Shown here: positions 17,836 through 26,873 of the stretch, in pieces | How the letters are laid out: every line of letters starts with the position of its first letter | How positions within the stretch are numbered: position 1 is the stretch's first letter | Assembly: GCF_001456955.1 (NCBI RefSeq) | Contig: NZ_KQ758472.1 | Location: 16,241-80,240 of the forward strand | Direction of reading: 5' to 3' | DNA from: Microbacterium enclense | GTDB lineage: Bacteria > Actinomycetota > Actinomycetes > Actinomycetales > Microbacteriaceae | Length of the DNA: 64,000 nt | Made by a program: the position numbers and the translations under genes | Notes under the pieces: generated by a model | What the model saw: only the letters and a program-made list of their open reading frames with translations | Databases searched by the model: none | Told to the model about the DNA's origin: nothing

Positions 17836-18512
17836 GCCTTCACCAACGTTCGGTTGCCCTGACGCGACACCGTCTTCACGCCGCGCGTCCACGGCATGAG
17901 CAGGCGCCCCGCGATCACGAGCAGCAGGTCGATGACGAGCGCCAGCACCACGACCGCCACGACGCCCGCGAAGACCTCCGGGATGATGCGGCGTTGCAGA
18001 CCGTTCGTGAACAGGTAGCCCAGGTTCTGAATGCCGACCAGGATGCCGACCGTGGCCAAGGCGATCGTGCTCGCCGAGGTGACACGCAGACCCGCCAGCA
18101 CGACCGGACCGGCGAGCGGGAACTCCACCGCCCAGAAGCGGCGGAACGAGCCGTAGCCGATCGCCGTGGATGCCTGGCGCACCCCGGCATCCACCGAATC
18201 GAGTCCGTCGGCGACCGCGCGCACGAGGATCGCGACGGCGTAGATGGCGAGGGCCACGATGAGGTTCGTCTCGCTGACGATGCTGTACCACCCGGTGACC
18301 ACCGGTACGAGGATGAGCAGCGCCAGCGACGGGATCGTGTACAGCAGACCGGTGATGGTGATGACGCTGCTGCGCACGAGCCGGTAGCGCCACGCCACCC
18401 ACCCCAGCGGGATGCTCACGATGAACCCCGCGATCAGGGCGATGAGGCTCTGGCGCAGATGCACCAGCGTCAGGTCCCCGATGAGCTCGAGGTTGTTTCC
18501 GACCCAGTTCAC
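17832..18512 (-). CDS. Osmoprotectant ABC importer permease 1
   Basis: This is the first of two paired permeases, 226 residues, with about five membrane helices. The EAA-type loop is QASTAIGYGSFRRFWAVEFP and it is followed by LAGPVVLAGLRVTSASTIAL. The start is GTG at 18512, which overlaps the ATPase stop as GTGA; translation is therefore coupled on both sides. With the second permease it should form the heterodimeric channel served by the ATPase and the ProX-like lipoprotein. Confidence 0.92.
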   Translation of the reverse strand: MNWVGNNLELIGDLTLVHLRQSLIALIAGFIVSIPLGWVAWRYRLVRSSVITITGLLYTIPSLALLILVPVVTGWYSIVSETNLIVALAIYAVAILVRAVADGLDSVDAGVRQASTAIGYGSFRRFWAVEFPLAGPVVLAGLRVTSASTIALATVGILVGIQNLGYLFTNGLQRRIIPEVFAGVVAVVVLALVIDLLLVIAGRLLMPWTRGVKTVSRQGNRTLVKA

Positions 18513-19333
18513 GGGCGGGTGTCCTCCACCAGGGAGCCCTGCGTGCGTCCCTCGGCATCCACCACGACCGTGCCGTTGGCGGTCTGCTTCAGGTGCAGGG
18601 CGCGCTTGCCCTTGACGGCCCCGATGAAGCTCGCCACGAAGTCGGATGCCGGGTTCTCGACGATCTCGCTCGGGGTGCCGACCTGTGCGATCTTCGCGCC
18701 CTTCTCGAGGATGACGACCTGATCGCCGAGCAGAAACGCCTCATCGATGTCGTGCGTGACGAAGACGATGGTCTTGCCGATGTCGCTCTGGAGACGGATG
18801 AGCTCCTGCTGCAGCTCGTCGCGCACGATGGGGTCGACGGCGCCGAACGGCTCGTCCATCAGCAGGATGTTCGGGTCGGCGGCGAGGCCGCGGGCGACGC
18901 CGACACGCTGCTGCTGACCGCCCGAGAGCTGACTCGGGTAGCGGTCGGCCATGGCGACGTCGAGACCCACGGTCTTCATCAGTTCGAGGGCGCGGGCGCG
19001 GGCGGTCTTGCGGTTCTGGCCCTGCAGCACCGGTACGGTCGCGATGTTGTCGGCGACCGTGAAGTGCGGAAGCAGCCCGGAATTCTGCATGACGTAGCCG
19101 ATGCTGCGCCGCAGCTGCACGGCGGGTTTGGCGCCGATGTCGTCGCCGTCGATCGTGATCGAGCCCGACGAGGGTTCGACCATGCGATTGATCATGCGCA
19201 ACAGGGTGGTCTTGCCGCAGCCGGATGAACCGACGAACACCGTGGTCTTGCGCGACGGGATGACAAGGTGGAAATCGTCCACGGCACGGGTGCCGTCGGG
19301 GAAGACCTTGGAGACGGCCGAGAACTCGATCAT
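18509..19333 (-). CDS. Osmoprotectant ABC importer ATPase
   Basis: This is the cytoplasmic ATPase of the importer, 274 residues. Walker A is GSSGCGKTTL, the Q loop YVMQNSGLLPHF, the signature LSGGQQQRVGVARGLA, Walker B ILLMDEPFGAVD and the switch VTHDIDEAF. Unlike OpuA/ProV ATPases it has no CBS-domain pair: only about 35 residues follow the ATPase fold, so the ionic-strength sensor known in OpuA is absent. It is the first gene of the operon and starts 13 bases after the stop of the DUF427 gene, which may share its transcript. Confidence 0.93.
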   Translation of the reverse strand: MIEFSAVSKVFPDGTRAVDDFHLVIPSRKTTVFVGSSGCGKTTLLRMINRMVEPSSGSITIDGDDIGAKPAVQLRRSIGYVMQNSGLLPHFTVADNIATVPVLQGQNRKTARARALELMKTVGLDVAMADRYPSQLSGGQQQRVGVARGLAADPNILLMDEPFGAVDPIVRDELQQELIRLQSDIGKTIVFVTHDIDEAFLLGDQVVILEKGAKIAQVGTPSEIVENPASDFVASFIGAVKGKRALHLKQTANGTVVVDAEGRTQGSLVEDTRP

Positions 19334-19346
19334 GCGCGAACCGACC

Positions 19347-19649
19347 TCAGTCGGAGACCACGACCTTGCGGTCGAAGGCGACGTAGCCGGCGAAGTCCTT
19401 ACCGACGCGCTCGACCGCGCCCGGGCGCAGGTCGGGGTACGACCACGCTCCGTCGGCCAGTTCGGCACCGTCGAGCGAGATGTTCCAGTACTGCGCGGCA
19501 CCCTTCCACGGGCACGTGTAGGGCGTGGGGCTCTGCTGCAGCGCACCCTCGCGAACGGCCCGCGGCGGGAAGTACCAGTTGCCCTCGATCGAGGCCAGGT
19601 CGTCGCGGTCTGCTTCGGCGATCACGACGCCGTCGAGCACTGCCTTCAT
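19347..19649 (-). CDS. DUF427 domain protein
   Basis: This is a 100-residue protein of the DUF427 family (small beta barrel, function unknown). The diagnostic stretches are NWYFPPRAV, TPYTCPWKGAAQYWN and AGYVAFDR. ATG 19649 has GGAGGGGG 6 bases upstream, a strong ribosome-binding site; the open frame continues further up without support. It lies just upstream of the osmoprotectant operon in the same direction, possibly cotranscribed. Confidence 0.88.
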   Translation of the reverse strand: MKAVLDGVVIAEADRDDLASIEGNWYFPPRAVREGALQQSPTPYTCPWKGAAQYWNISLDGAELADGAWSYPDLRPGAVERVGKDFAGYVAFDRKVVVSD

Positions 19650-19797
19650 GGGATACCCCCTCCGTGGACCCCGCGGGCACGGCACCCAGCGGCGGCGGAC
19701 CACCTCGGACGAGGCTAGCGAGGTACCCATCGCGCAATCCGAACATTGCCCCGTATGTCGACCTGAGCTATGGTGCCACGGCCTTGCGCGCCGGTGG

Positions 19798-19864
19798 CTT
19801 CGACGGGCTCAGCCATCTCCGCCGGGATCCGCAGCCGCAGCCGAAGTCCCTGAGCCCGTCGAAG
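19798..19864. repeat. REP-type palindrome (CTTCGACGGGCTCAG)
   Basis: CTTCGACGGGCTCAG at 19798-19812 and its exact reverse complement at 19850-19864 give a 15-bp perfect stem around a 37-base loop. This resembles the CTTCGACAGGCTCAG type of repetitive extragenic palindrome seen in many high-GC bacteria. It lies 20 bases past the ispE stop and may act as 3' stabiliser or terminator. A related half-site is inside tatD. Confidence 0.85.
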
Positions 19865-19883
19865 GGACCGGCATCCACCGGGG

Positions 19884-20816
19884 TCAGACGACGCGGGCGC
19901 CAGGGACCGGGCCGTGCACGTGCAACGCCACCAGGCCCGCCGCACTCAGTGTCACCTGGAGGTCGATGGCCGACGCCTCATCGGCCGCGAGGAAGGCCAG
20001 GGTCGGACCGGAGCCCGAGACCAGACCGGCGAGCGCGCCGGAGCTCTCGCCGCGTTCGAGCACGCGCGCCAGGTCGGGGCGCAGGTGCAGAGCCGGCGCC
20101 TGCAGGTCGTTGCGCAGCGTCGCGGCCAGCATCTTGGCGTCGCCCTGGCGCAAGGCGTGCAGCACGTCGGGGTCGACCGCCGGCACGCGCGGCGCCGGGC
20201 CGATGTCGACGGCGTGGCGCTCCCGGTGCGCGTCGAGCTCGCCGTAGACGACGGGCGTCGACATGCCGACCTCGTTCGGCACGAGCACCCAGTCGAACCG
20301 CCCGCGGGCGAGGGCGGGGCTCAACTCGTCGCCACGCCCCGTTCCCACCGCGGTCCCGCCCATGAGCGCGAAGGGTACGTCGGCCCCGAGGCGGGCAGCC
20401 AGACGGGCGAGCTCGCTCGTCGGCATCCCGAGCCCCCACAGCGCGTCGCACGCGACGAGGGCCGCGGCCGCGTCGGCCGATCCGCCCCCCATACCGCCGG
20501 CCACGGGCACCGCCTTGCGGATCGACAGGTGAGCGCCACGGTCGACGCCGGCCGTCTGCGCGAGCAGTCGGGCGGCGCGGAGCGCGAGGTTGCGGTCGTC
20601 GGTGGGGACGCCCTCGACGTCGACGGGACCGCGCGCCGACACCTCGAGCGAGAAGCCGTCGGCGGGCGTCGCCGTCATCTCTTCGTACAGCGAGACCGCC
20701 TGGAACGCCGTGGCGAGTTCGTGGTACCCGTCGTCTTGCACGTCGCCGACCTCGAGGAAGACGTTGATCTTCCCCGGTGCGCGGACACGGACGGATGCCG
20801 GCGTGTGCGGCGTCAT
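19884..20816 (-). CDS. ispE: 4-diphosphocytidyl-2-C-methyl-D-erythritol kinase
   Basis: IspE phosphorylates CDP-methylerythritol in the non-mevalonate isoprenoid pathway. The 310-residue protein is a GHMP kinase: [13 protein letters not shown] (motif 1, about 12-24), the ATP loop [17 protein letters not shown] (about 104-120) and GSGPTLAFL (motif 3). In most actinobacteria ispE follows rsmA directly; here 3 kb holding a phosphoesterase and a Stealth gene lies between them. No clear ribosome-binding site or -10 is seen before the ATG. A REP palindrome follows the gene. Confidence 0.96.
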   Translation of the reverse strand: MTPHTPASVRVRAPGKINVFLEVGDVQDDGYHELATAFQAVSLYEEMTATPADGFSLEVSARGPVDVEGVPTDDRNLALRAARLLAQTAGVDRGAHLSIRKAVPVAGGMGGGSADAAAALVACDALWGLGMPTSELARLAARLGADVPFALMGGTAVGTGRGDELSPALARGRFDWVLVPNEVGMSTPVVYGELDAHRERHAVDIGPAPRVPAVDPDVLHALRQGDAKMLAATLRNDLQAPALHLRPDLARVLERGESSGALAGLVSGSGPTLAFLAADEASAIDLQVTLSAAGLVALHVHGPVPGARVV

Positions 20817-21056
20817 CGTCTCGCCCCTCCCCCCGCGCGCCCGGCGGGACCGGCGTGTGCGAGACTGATGCTTCGGTCCGCTTCCTCCCGATGCTCGCCT
20901 GGCGGTACGGGCAGGTCCGGGCCGGAGCGAGCGATCTGAGTCACTCTTCGACAGTAGCGCTCCGCTCCCCGACGTTCGCCGCCGTCGCCGAAACGTCTTC
21001 GAAACCCCGCAACCGTACGGTGACGGGATCCCGTCCCCTACCCCCGAGGAGGCAGC

Positions 21057-22637
21057 ATGCGCCCGATGGTCCCCCTGTCGATCGACGCCGACCCCTGGCG
21101 CGCCCTGCTTTCACGATCCGACATCCGGATGCACGACGGCATCCTGCACATCGTCGACGACACCGCCACCCCGGCCCTCGCCGAGCGCGACGATCTGCTG
21201 ACCGCCGCCGCCGCGATCGAGGCCGCGGGGGTGCGCGTGCTGCTGGTGCGCGACGCCAACCGCCGCCCCAAGCTCGTCGTCGACACCGTCGACGCCGAGG
21301 CCGCGATCACCGCGCTGCACGATCCCGACCTGGGGCCGGTCTACCTCAAGGCCCGCGGCGAAGACCCTGTGCCGGCGCACAGCGTCCACCCCTCCGCCGG
21401 TTCTGTGCAGGCCTACGCCGTCTTCCGCCCGCGTACCTCCACCGAGGGGTCCTACCGGTACGGCGCGTCGCTCGCTCCGCGCCTCGAACTCTGGCGCTTC
21501 GGCGACAAGACGGTCGAAGCCCCGCGCCCCAGCGCCCTCAGCCGCCGCCGGTTCGCCGCGGCCGACCTCGACCTCGTCGAGGTGGAACGCTACGGGCGCC
21601 GCTGGACGACCATCTCGGGCATGTTCGATCCGCACCCGAACGAGTTCACCGCCGATGTCGACATGGTGTTCTCGTGGGTCGACGGCTCGTCGAGCGAGTT
21701 CCAGCGTCAGCGTGCTGCGCGCATGAAGGGGTACGTCGTCGGCGACGGCGACGACAACGCCGCCCGGTACCGCCAGGTCGACGAGCTGCGCTACGCGCTG
21801 CGGAGCGTCCACATGTACGCCCCGTGGGTGCGCCGCATCTTCATCGCGACCGACTCCCCCACCCCCGAGTGGCTCGCCGATCACCCCAAGGTCACGATCG
21901 TGCGCAGCGAGGAGTTCTTCGCCGATCCCTCGGTGCTGCCCACGCACAACTCGCACGCCGTCGAGGCGCAGCTGCACCGCATCCCCGGTCTCGCCGAGCA
22001 CTTCCTCTACAGCAACGACGACATGTTCTTCGGCCGGCCCGTGACCCCCGAGCTGTTCTTCAGCGGCGGTGGCGTGAGCCGTTTCGTCGAGAGCGGCGTG
22101 CGCATCGGCAGCGGCCCTGCGCACGTCGAGCGCTCCGGCCATGACAACGGTCTGCGCGTCAACCGCGCGCTGCTGAAGGAGCGCTTCGGGCGGGTCATCA
22201 CGCTCGATCTCGAACACTGCGCGACGCCGCTGCGCCGTTCGGTGGCCTTCGAGCTCGAGCGGGAGTTCGCCGACGATTACGCCCGGACCGCCGCGAGCCG
22301 GTTCCGCTCGGCGACCGACATCTCGGTCACCAACAGCCTCTACCACTACTACGCGCTGGCGACCGGACGCGCGATCGTGACGACCGAGCCGCGCACCCGC
22401 TACGTGCAGACCACGCAGCTCGACTCGCTGCGCACCATGGAGCGCCTCGTCTCGCGTCGTGACACCGACATGTTCTGCCTCAACGACGGCAGCGTTCCCG
22501 AGATCCCCGAAGAGGTCCGGGTTCCAGCCCTCCGCGCGTGCCTCGAGCGGTACTTCCCCGTCGCGGCGCCATGGGAGAAGCCGGCGCTCAGCGCAGGATC
22601 GGCAGCGGCGTCGTCGGCGGCGACACCCGTCCGCTGA
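21057..22637 (+). CDS. Stealth-family sugar-phosphate transferase
   Basis: This cytosolic protein of 526 residues belongs to the Stealth family, whose members transfer hexose or GlcNAc 1-phosphate to build phosphodiester-linked capsular or wall polymers. All four conserved regions can be seen: [13 protein letters not shown] (CR1, about 198-210), [20 protein letters not shown] (CR2), [20 protein letters not shown] with [12 protein letters not shown] (CR3), and the C-terminal [12 protein letters not shown] region (CR4). GAGGAGG stands 5 bases before the ATG. The 3' end overlaps the convergent phosphoesterase gene by 50 bases. The acceptor polymer is unknown. Confidence 0.9.
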   Translation: MRPMVPLSIDADPWRALLSRSDIRMHDGILHIVDDTATPALAERDDLLTAAAAIEAAGVRVLLVRDANRRPKLVVDTVDAEAAITALHDPDLGPVYLKARGEDPVPAHSVHPSAGSVQAYAVFRPRTSTEGSYRYGASLAPRLELWRFGDKTVEAPRPSALSRRRFAAADLDLVEVERYGRRWTTISGMFDPHPNEFTADVDMVFSWVDGSSSEFQRQRAARMKGYVVGDGDDNAARYRQVDELRYALRSVHMYAPWVRRIFIATDSPTPEWLADHPKVTIVRSEEFFADPSVLPTHNSHAVEAQLHRIPGLAEHFLYSNDDMFFGRPVTPELFFSGGGVSRFVESGVRIGSGPAHVERSGHDNGLRVNRALLKERFGRVITLDLEHCATPLRRSVAFELEREFADDYARTAASRFRSATDISVTNSLYHYYALATGRAIVTTEPRTRYVQTTQLDSLRTMERLVSRRDTDMFCLNDGSVPEIPEEVRVPALRACLERYFPVAAPWEKPALSAGSAAASSAATPVR

Positions 22638-23523
22638 GTTCGCGGGCGGTCGGCACGACCAGCCCGGCCTCACGCAGACGTCGCTGCGACTCGGCGGCAT
22701 CCACGTACTGCAGGGCCTCGGCGGCACCGAGGGGCACGACCGAGTGCACGACCGTCTCGTCGTACACGTGCACGATGTTGAATCCCTGGGCCGCGTCCTG
22801 CGGGCGCGTGCCGCCCACCGGCACCATGAGGTCTTGCGTGTAGCAGGTGGCGGATGCCACGGAGACCGGGATGCCGGCGAAGGTGGCGAACGTCGAGTAG
22901 TGCAGGTGACCGGCGAGGATCGCGCGCACGTCGGTGCCGCGCAGCACTGCGGCGAGGCTGCGTTGGTCGCGCAGCTCGACCGACGCCGCCAGATCGAGCA
23001 CGCTCGGCACGGGCGGGTGGTGCATCGCGAGGATCGTGCCGAGAGGGGCGGGAGTGGCGAGCACGTCGGCGAGCCACGCCAACTGCTCGGCGGTGACCTC
23101 GCCGTGGTGCGCGCCCGGCACCGAGGTGTCGAGGGTGACGATGCGCAGGCCGTCGAACTCATCGACCCGGTCGACCGGTGCCGTGGGATCGGCGTCGTCG
23201 CCGGGCAGCAGGCTCGCGCGGAAGGCGGTGCGGTCGTCGTGATTGCCCATCACCCACACGACGCGCGTGGCGAGGCGTTCGGCGAGTGGCTCGACCAGGG
23301 CGCGCACACGCTCGTAGGCGTCGGTCTCACCGAAGTCGGCCAGGTCGCCGGTGAAGACCAGCGCGTTCGGCCGGATGCCGGACCCCTCGATCGCCGCGAC
23401 CGCGCGGGCGAGGTAGGCCTCGGAGTCGACGTCGTCGTAGAGCGGGGTGCCGCCGGCACGCAGGTGGGTGTCGCTCAGGTGCAGCAGCACGCGTTCGGCG
23501 CGGGGGTATTCGGAGTAGCGCAT
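22588..23523 (-). CDS. Calcineurin-like metallophosphoesterase
   Basis: The protein is CpdA/3',5'-cyclic phosphodiesterase-like, 311 residues. The dimetal motifs are intact: [37 protein letters not shown] and [11 protein letters not shown] 23523 is chosen because GAGGAA lies about 7 bases upstream. A -10-like TAACAT is at 23589-23594 on the minus strand, near a TTCGCGAA palindrome. The substrate may be cAMP or another phosphodiester. It is convergent with and overlaps the Stealth gene, so their transcripts would be partly antisense. Confidence 0.88.
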   Translation of the reverse strand: MRYSEYPRAERVLLHLSDTHLRAGGTPLYDDVDSEAYLARAVAAIEGSGIRPNALVFTGDLADFGETDAYERVRALVEPLAERLATRVVWVMGNHDDRTAFRASLLPGDDADPTAPVDRVDEFDGLRIVTLDTSVPGAHHGEVTAEQLAWLADVLATPAPLGTILAMHHPPVPSVLDLAASVELRDQRSLAAVLRGTDVRAILAGHLHYSTFATFAGIPVSVASATCYTQDLMVPVGGTRPQDAAQGFNIVHVYDETVVHSVVPLGAAEALQYVDAAESQRRLREAGLVVPTARELSGRVSPPTTPLPILR

Positions 23524-23850
23524 CTCGAGTTCCTCTCGGGCCGTCGGGTGCGGCCTCGTCACCGGCGTGATGCTCCCGGTGCCTCGAAATGTTACAGACG
23601 TGTTTCGCGAACGCGTGATGAACACGTCGAGAATTCACCCAGACGCGTCATCCTCGGTAACGCGGGCTCCCTCCGGCCTCGACCTCGGCAACGGCGCGGC
23701 GCGGCGACGGACTCCCCGGCGAGCACAACGGCGGGAATCCTGCCCGACACGCCGCCGCCGCGGCTCCCCGGACGGCGCGCCGCCCGAAATCTCCGCAGTT
23801 GCGCACCGGCACGCGGCCCTGCAGCGCCGGCGGCGGTGCCGAGCGGCGCG
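23524..23850. other. Gap of about 330 bp without a gene
   Basis: The half next to the phosphoesterase holds its probable promoter (TAACAT, TTCGCGAA). The rest, up to the rsmA stop, is GC-rich sequence in which I see no gene, repeat or convincing hairpin. Confidence 0.5.
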
Positions 23851-24690
23851 TCAGAGGGCGGCGATACGGGCGTAGTCGTCGACGGTCAGCTGCTCCCCGC
23901 GCAGCGTCGGGTCGACACCGGCCTTCTCGAGCACCGCCGACGCGTCGGCAGCGGTGCCGCCGAGAACGCCGGACAACGCCTGCCGCAGCATCTTGCGGCG
24001 CTGCTGGAATGCGGCATCCACGATCTGGAAGGTGCGGAGACGGTGCTCCTCGGTCCCGCGAGGCTCGGCATCCCGATCGAAGCCGACGAGCACACTGTCG
24101 ACGTTCGGGACCGGCCAGAACACCTGCCGCGAGACCGTGCCCGCCAGACGCCACGACCCGTACCACGCAGCCTTCACGCTCGGGGCGCCGTAGATCTTCG
24201 AACCGGAAGGCGCGGCGAGGCGCTCCCCCACCTCGGCCTGCACCATCACGACGCCGCGCTGCAGGTATGAGAAGGTCTCGAGGAAGTGCAGCAGCACCGG
24301 CACCGAGACGTTGTACGGCAGGTTCGCCACCAGCACGCTCGGTTCGCCCGGCAGCGTGTCGACGCGCAACGCGTCGGCGCCGATCACCGTCAGGCGACCA
24401 TCGGGCACGTCGTGGGCGGCGGCAGTGGCGGGCAGTCGCTCGGCGAGACGGTGATCGATCTCGACCGCGACGACCGACGCCCCCGTCTCGAGGATCGCGA
24501 GCGTGAGGGATCCGAGGCCCGGACCGATCTCGACGACCCGGTCGGATGCCGTGACACGCGCGGCCTGCACGATCTTGCGGACCGTGTTGGCGTCGACGAC
24601 GAAGTTCTGCCCCAGCTTCTTGGTGGGGGTGACGTCGAGGTCGGCGGCGAGCCGACGGATCTCGGCGGCACCGAGCAGGGAAACGGGCAT
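23851..24690 (-). CDS. rsmA: 16S rRNA dimethyladenosine transferase
   Basis: RsmA (KsgA) dimethylates two adjacent adenines near the 3' end of 16S rRNA during 30S maturation. The 279 residues carry KKLGQNFVVD (about 24-33), the SAM site VEIGPGLGSLTLAI, EIDHRLAE, and the catalytic NLPYNVSVPVL (NLPY motif). The C-terminal helical domain has RRKMLRQAL. The -10 TACAGT stands six bases before the ATG, so the transcript is probably leaderless. It is divergent from the sugar transporter gene, with 66 bases between the two starts. Confidence 0.96.
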   Translation of the reverse strand: MPVSLLGAAEIRRLAADLDVTPTKKLGQNFVVDANTVRKIVQAARVTASDRVVEIGPGLGSLTLAILETGASVVAVEIDHRLAERLPATAAAHDVPDGRLTVIGADALRVDTLPGEPSVLVANLPYNVSVPVLLHFLETFSYLQRGVVMVQAEVGERLAAPSGSKIYGAPSVKAAWYGSWRLAGTVSRQVFWPVPNVDSVLVGFDRDAEPRGTEEHRLRTFQIVDAAFQQRRKMLRQALSGVLGGTAADASAVLEKAGVDPTLRGEQLTVDDYARIAAL

Positions 24691-24696
24691 TGTTCC

Positions 24697-24702
24697 ACTG
24701 TA
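24697..24702 (-). promoter_or_regulatory. -10 of leaderless rsmA transcript
   Basis: TACAGT on the minus strand is followed by six bases (GGAACA) and the rsmA ATG. Confidence 0.6.
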
Positions 24703-24744
24703 GTCAGGGCGCCGCCAGAACCCTTCCCGCGCGTGAGCCGGGAG

Positions 24745-24750
24745 TAGCGT
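24745..24750 (+). promoter_or_regulatory. -10 of leaderless sugar-porter transcript
   Basis: TAGCGT is followed by six bases (AGGTGG) and GTG 24757. It faces away from the rsmA -10 about 42 bases away. Confidence 0.6.
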
Positions 24751-24756
24751 AGGTGG

Positions 24757-26217
24757 GTGAGTCAGACGCAGTCCATTCCCTCAAACGCCTTCACGCTCCG
24801 AAGCCCCTACGGGCGACGAGCGATCGGGCTCTCCGTCGCCGCCGCCGTGGGCGGGTTCCTGTTCGGGTTCGACTCCTCCGTGATCAACGGCGCCGTCGAC
24901 GCCGTCGAGAGCAACTTCGAGCTGACGCAGGTGCTCACCGGTTTCGTCGTCGCCGTGGCGCTGCTCGGCTGCGCGGTCGGCGCGGTCGTCGCCGGCGCGT
25001 TGTCGGACCGCTGGGGCCGCCTCAAGGTCATGCTGCTGGGCGCCGTGCTGTTCTTCGTCTCGTCGATCGGCGCCGCGCTGACCTTCAGCGTGCCCGACCT
25101 CATCCTGTGGCGCGTGATGAGCGGCCTCGGTATCGGCATCGCCTCGGTCGTCGCCCCCGCCTACATCGCCGAGGTCGCCCCGCGTCAGATCCGCGGCTCG
25201 CTCGCCTCGCTGCAGCAGCTCGCGATCACGCTCGGCATCTTCGGCGCGCTGCTCTCCGACGCGGTGCTGGCCAACAGCGCCGGCGGCGCTGCGAACGAGC
25301 TGTGGCTCGGCATGGAGGCCTGGCGCTGGATGTTCCTCGTCGGCGTCGTGCCGGCGGCGGTGTACGGCATCCTGTCGTTCACCGTTCCGGAATCACCGCG
25401 CTTCCTGCTGGCGAAGGGCAAGGTCGACGAGGCCCGCGCGATCTTCGCCCGGCTGGTGCCCCCGGCCGACCTCGAGAAGACGATGAAAGACCTGCGGCAG
25501 GCGATCGAGACCGACCGCAAGAACGCGAACGTCTCGCTGCGCGGACCGGTGCTCGGCCTTCAGCGCATCGTCTGGATCGGCATCATCCTGTCGGCGTTCC
25601 AGCAGTTCGTCGGCATCAACGTGATCTTCTACTACTCGACGACCCTCTGGAAGGCCGTCGGTTTCCAGGAGAGCGATTCGCTGCTCATCTCGGTGATCAC
25701 CTCGGTGACCAACGTCCTGGTGACGCTCGTGGCGATCTTCCTGGTCGACCGGGTGGGCCGCAAGCCCATCCTGCTGACCGGTTCGGTGCTGATGACCGTG
25801 TCGCTGGCGGCGATGGCTCTGTCGTTCACGTTCGCGCAGGGTAGCGGCGACGACGTCTCGCTTCCGGCCCCGTGGGGCACGATCGCGCTGATCGCCGCCA
25901 ACCTGTTCGTGGTCGGCTTCGGCGCGTCGTGGGGCCCGCTGGTCTGGGTGCTGCTTGGCGAGATCTTCCCCAGCCGCATCCGTGGAAAGGCACTCGGAGT
26001 CGCCGCGGGCGCGCAGTGGATCGCCAACTTCGCCATCACGGTGTCGTTCCCGGCGATGTCGAGCTGGTCGCTGCCGCTCACCTACGGCATGTACGCCCTG
26101 TTCGCGGCCCTGTCGTTCTTCTACGTCGCGTTCCGCATCCCCGAGACCAAGGGCATGGAGCTCGAGCAGACCGAGACCCTGTTCGTCGACAAGCCGAAGG
26201 CCAGGGCGAAGGCCTAA
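24757..26217 (+). CDS. MFS sugar porter
   Basis: This is a 12-helix sugar:H+ symporter of the SP family, 486 residues. Signatures are GFDSSVINGA in helix 1, DRWGRLKV between helices 2 and 3, PESPRFLLAKGK before the central loop, QQFVGINVIFYYS in helix 7, DRVGRKP between 8 and 9, and PETKGMELEQ at the end. This matches XylE/GalP/IolT-type proteins for hexoses, pentoses or inositol. Start GTG 24757 fits the leaderless spacing. It interrupts the otherwise conserved tatD-rsmA order and is followed by a terminator hairpin and repeat array B, consistent with insertion there. Confidence 0.92.
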   Translation: MSQTQSIPSNAFTLRSPYGRRAIGLSVAAAVGGFLFGFDSSVINGAVDAVESNFELTQVLTGFVVAVALLGCAVGAVVAGALSDRWGRLKVMLLGAVLFFVSSIGAALTFSVPDLILWRVMSGLGIGIASVVAPAYIAEVAPRQIRGSLASLQQLAITLGIFGALLSDAVLANSAGGAANELWLGMEAWRWMFLVGVVPAAVYGILSFTVPESPRFLLAKGKVDEARAIFARLVPPADLEKTMKDLRQAIETDRKNANVSLRGPVLGLQRIVWIGIILSAFQQFVGINVIFYYSTTLWKAVGFQESDSLLISVITSVTNVLVTLVAIFLVDRVGRKPILLTGSVLMTVSLAAMALSFTFAQGSGDDVSLPAPWGTIALIAANLFVVGFGASWGPLVWVLLGEIFPSRIRGKALGVAAGAQWIANFAITVSFPAMSSWSLPLTYGMYALFAALSFFYVAFRIPETKGMELEQTETLFVDKPKARAKA

Positions 26218-26227
26218 CGGATGCCAC

Positions 26228-26257
26228 GAGGCCGGCGCCCCGCGGGGTGCCGGCCTC
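26228..26257. terminator. Hairpin after MFS gene
   Basis: GAGGCCGGC and GCCGGCCTC form a 9-bp perfect arm, extended by GCCCC/GGGGT, starting 11 bases past the transporter stop. This is a strong GC hairpin without a T tract. Confidence 0.65.
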
Positions 26258-26276
26258 TCGCGTGTCGGCGTGGACC

Positions 26277-26815
26277 CGGCGCGCGCGCAAACTCCGCTAC
26301 GTGCACAACCTCAGCGGCATCCGAGGCCACGCGACGGAGGATGCGCACATCACGGAGGCTATGCACGCGGCACCCCAGCCCTCCCGGCGCGCGCGCGAAC
26401 TCCGCTACGTGCACAACCTCAGCGGCATCCGAGGCCACGCGACGGAGAATGCGCACATCGCGGAGGCTATGCACGCGACACCCCAGCCCGCCCGCCGCGC
26501 GCGCAAACTCCGCTATGTGCACAATGTCAGCGGCATCCGGGGCCGCGCGACGGAGGATGCGCACATCACGGAGGCTATGCACGCGGCACCCCAGCCCTCC
26601 CGGCGCGCGCGCGAACTCCGCTACGTGCACAACCTCAGCGGCATCCGGGCCGCGCGACGGAGAATGCGCACATCACGGAGGCTATGCACGCCGCACCCCA
26701 GCCCGCCCGGCGCGCGCGCAAACTCCGCTACGCGCACAACCTCAGCGGCATCCGAGGCCACGCGACGGAGAATGCGCACATCGCGGAGGCTATGCACGCG
26801 ACACCCCAGCCCGCC
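26277..26815. repeat. Tandem array B, five units of 108 bp
   Basis: Five direct repeats start at 26277, 26385, 26493, 26601 and 26708. The period is 108 except for one single-base deletion in unit 4. Each unit holds AACTCCGCTACGTGCACAAC (with small changes) and, about 40 bases on, ATGCGCACATCGCGGAGG (or CACGG) then TATGCACGC. CTCCGC..GTGC and GCAC..GCGGAG can pair within a unit. The shared GTGCACAACCTCAGC ties it to array A. It occupies the gap between the sugar porter and tatD; no gene is seen in 26258-26873. Confidence 0.92.
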
Positions 26816-26873
26816 CGCGACCTCAGCGATAGGCGCGGCGGCATCCGCCCGGTCGGAGCTGCGGGCGCGCAGG

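Noticed and set aside
19334..19346. Riboswitch or ion-sensing element before the osmoprotectant ATPase
   Set aside because: Only 13 bases separate it from the DUF427 gene, too short for such an element, and no conserved RNA is visible.
26214..26630. Open frames through array B with a 36-residue repeat (both strands)
   Set aside because: The period of 108 keeps frames open by itself. Unit 4 has a one-base deletion that breaks the frame, changes are not biased to third positions and no ribosome-binding site or -10 precedes them.
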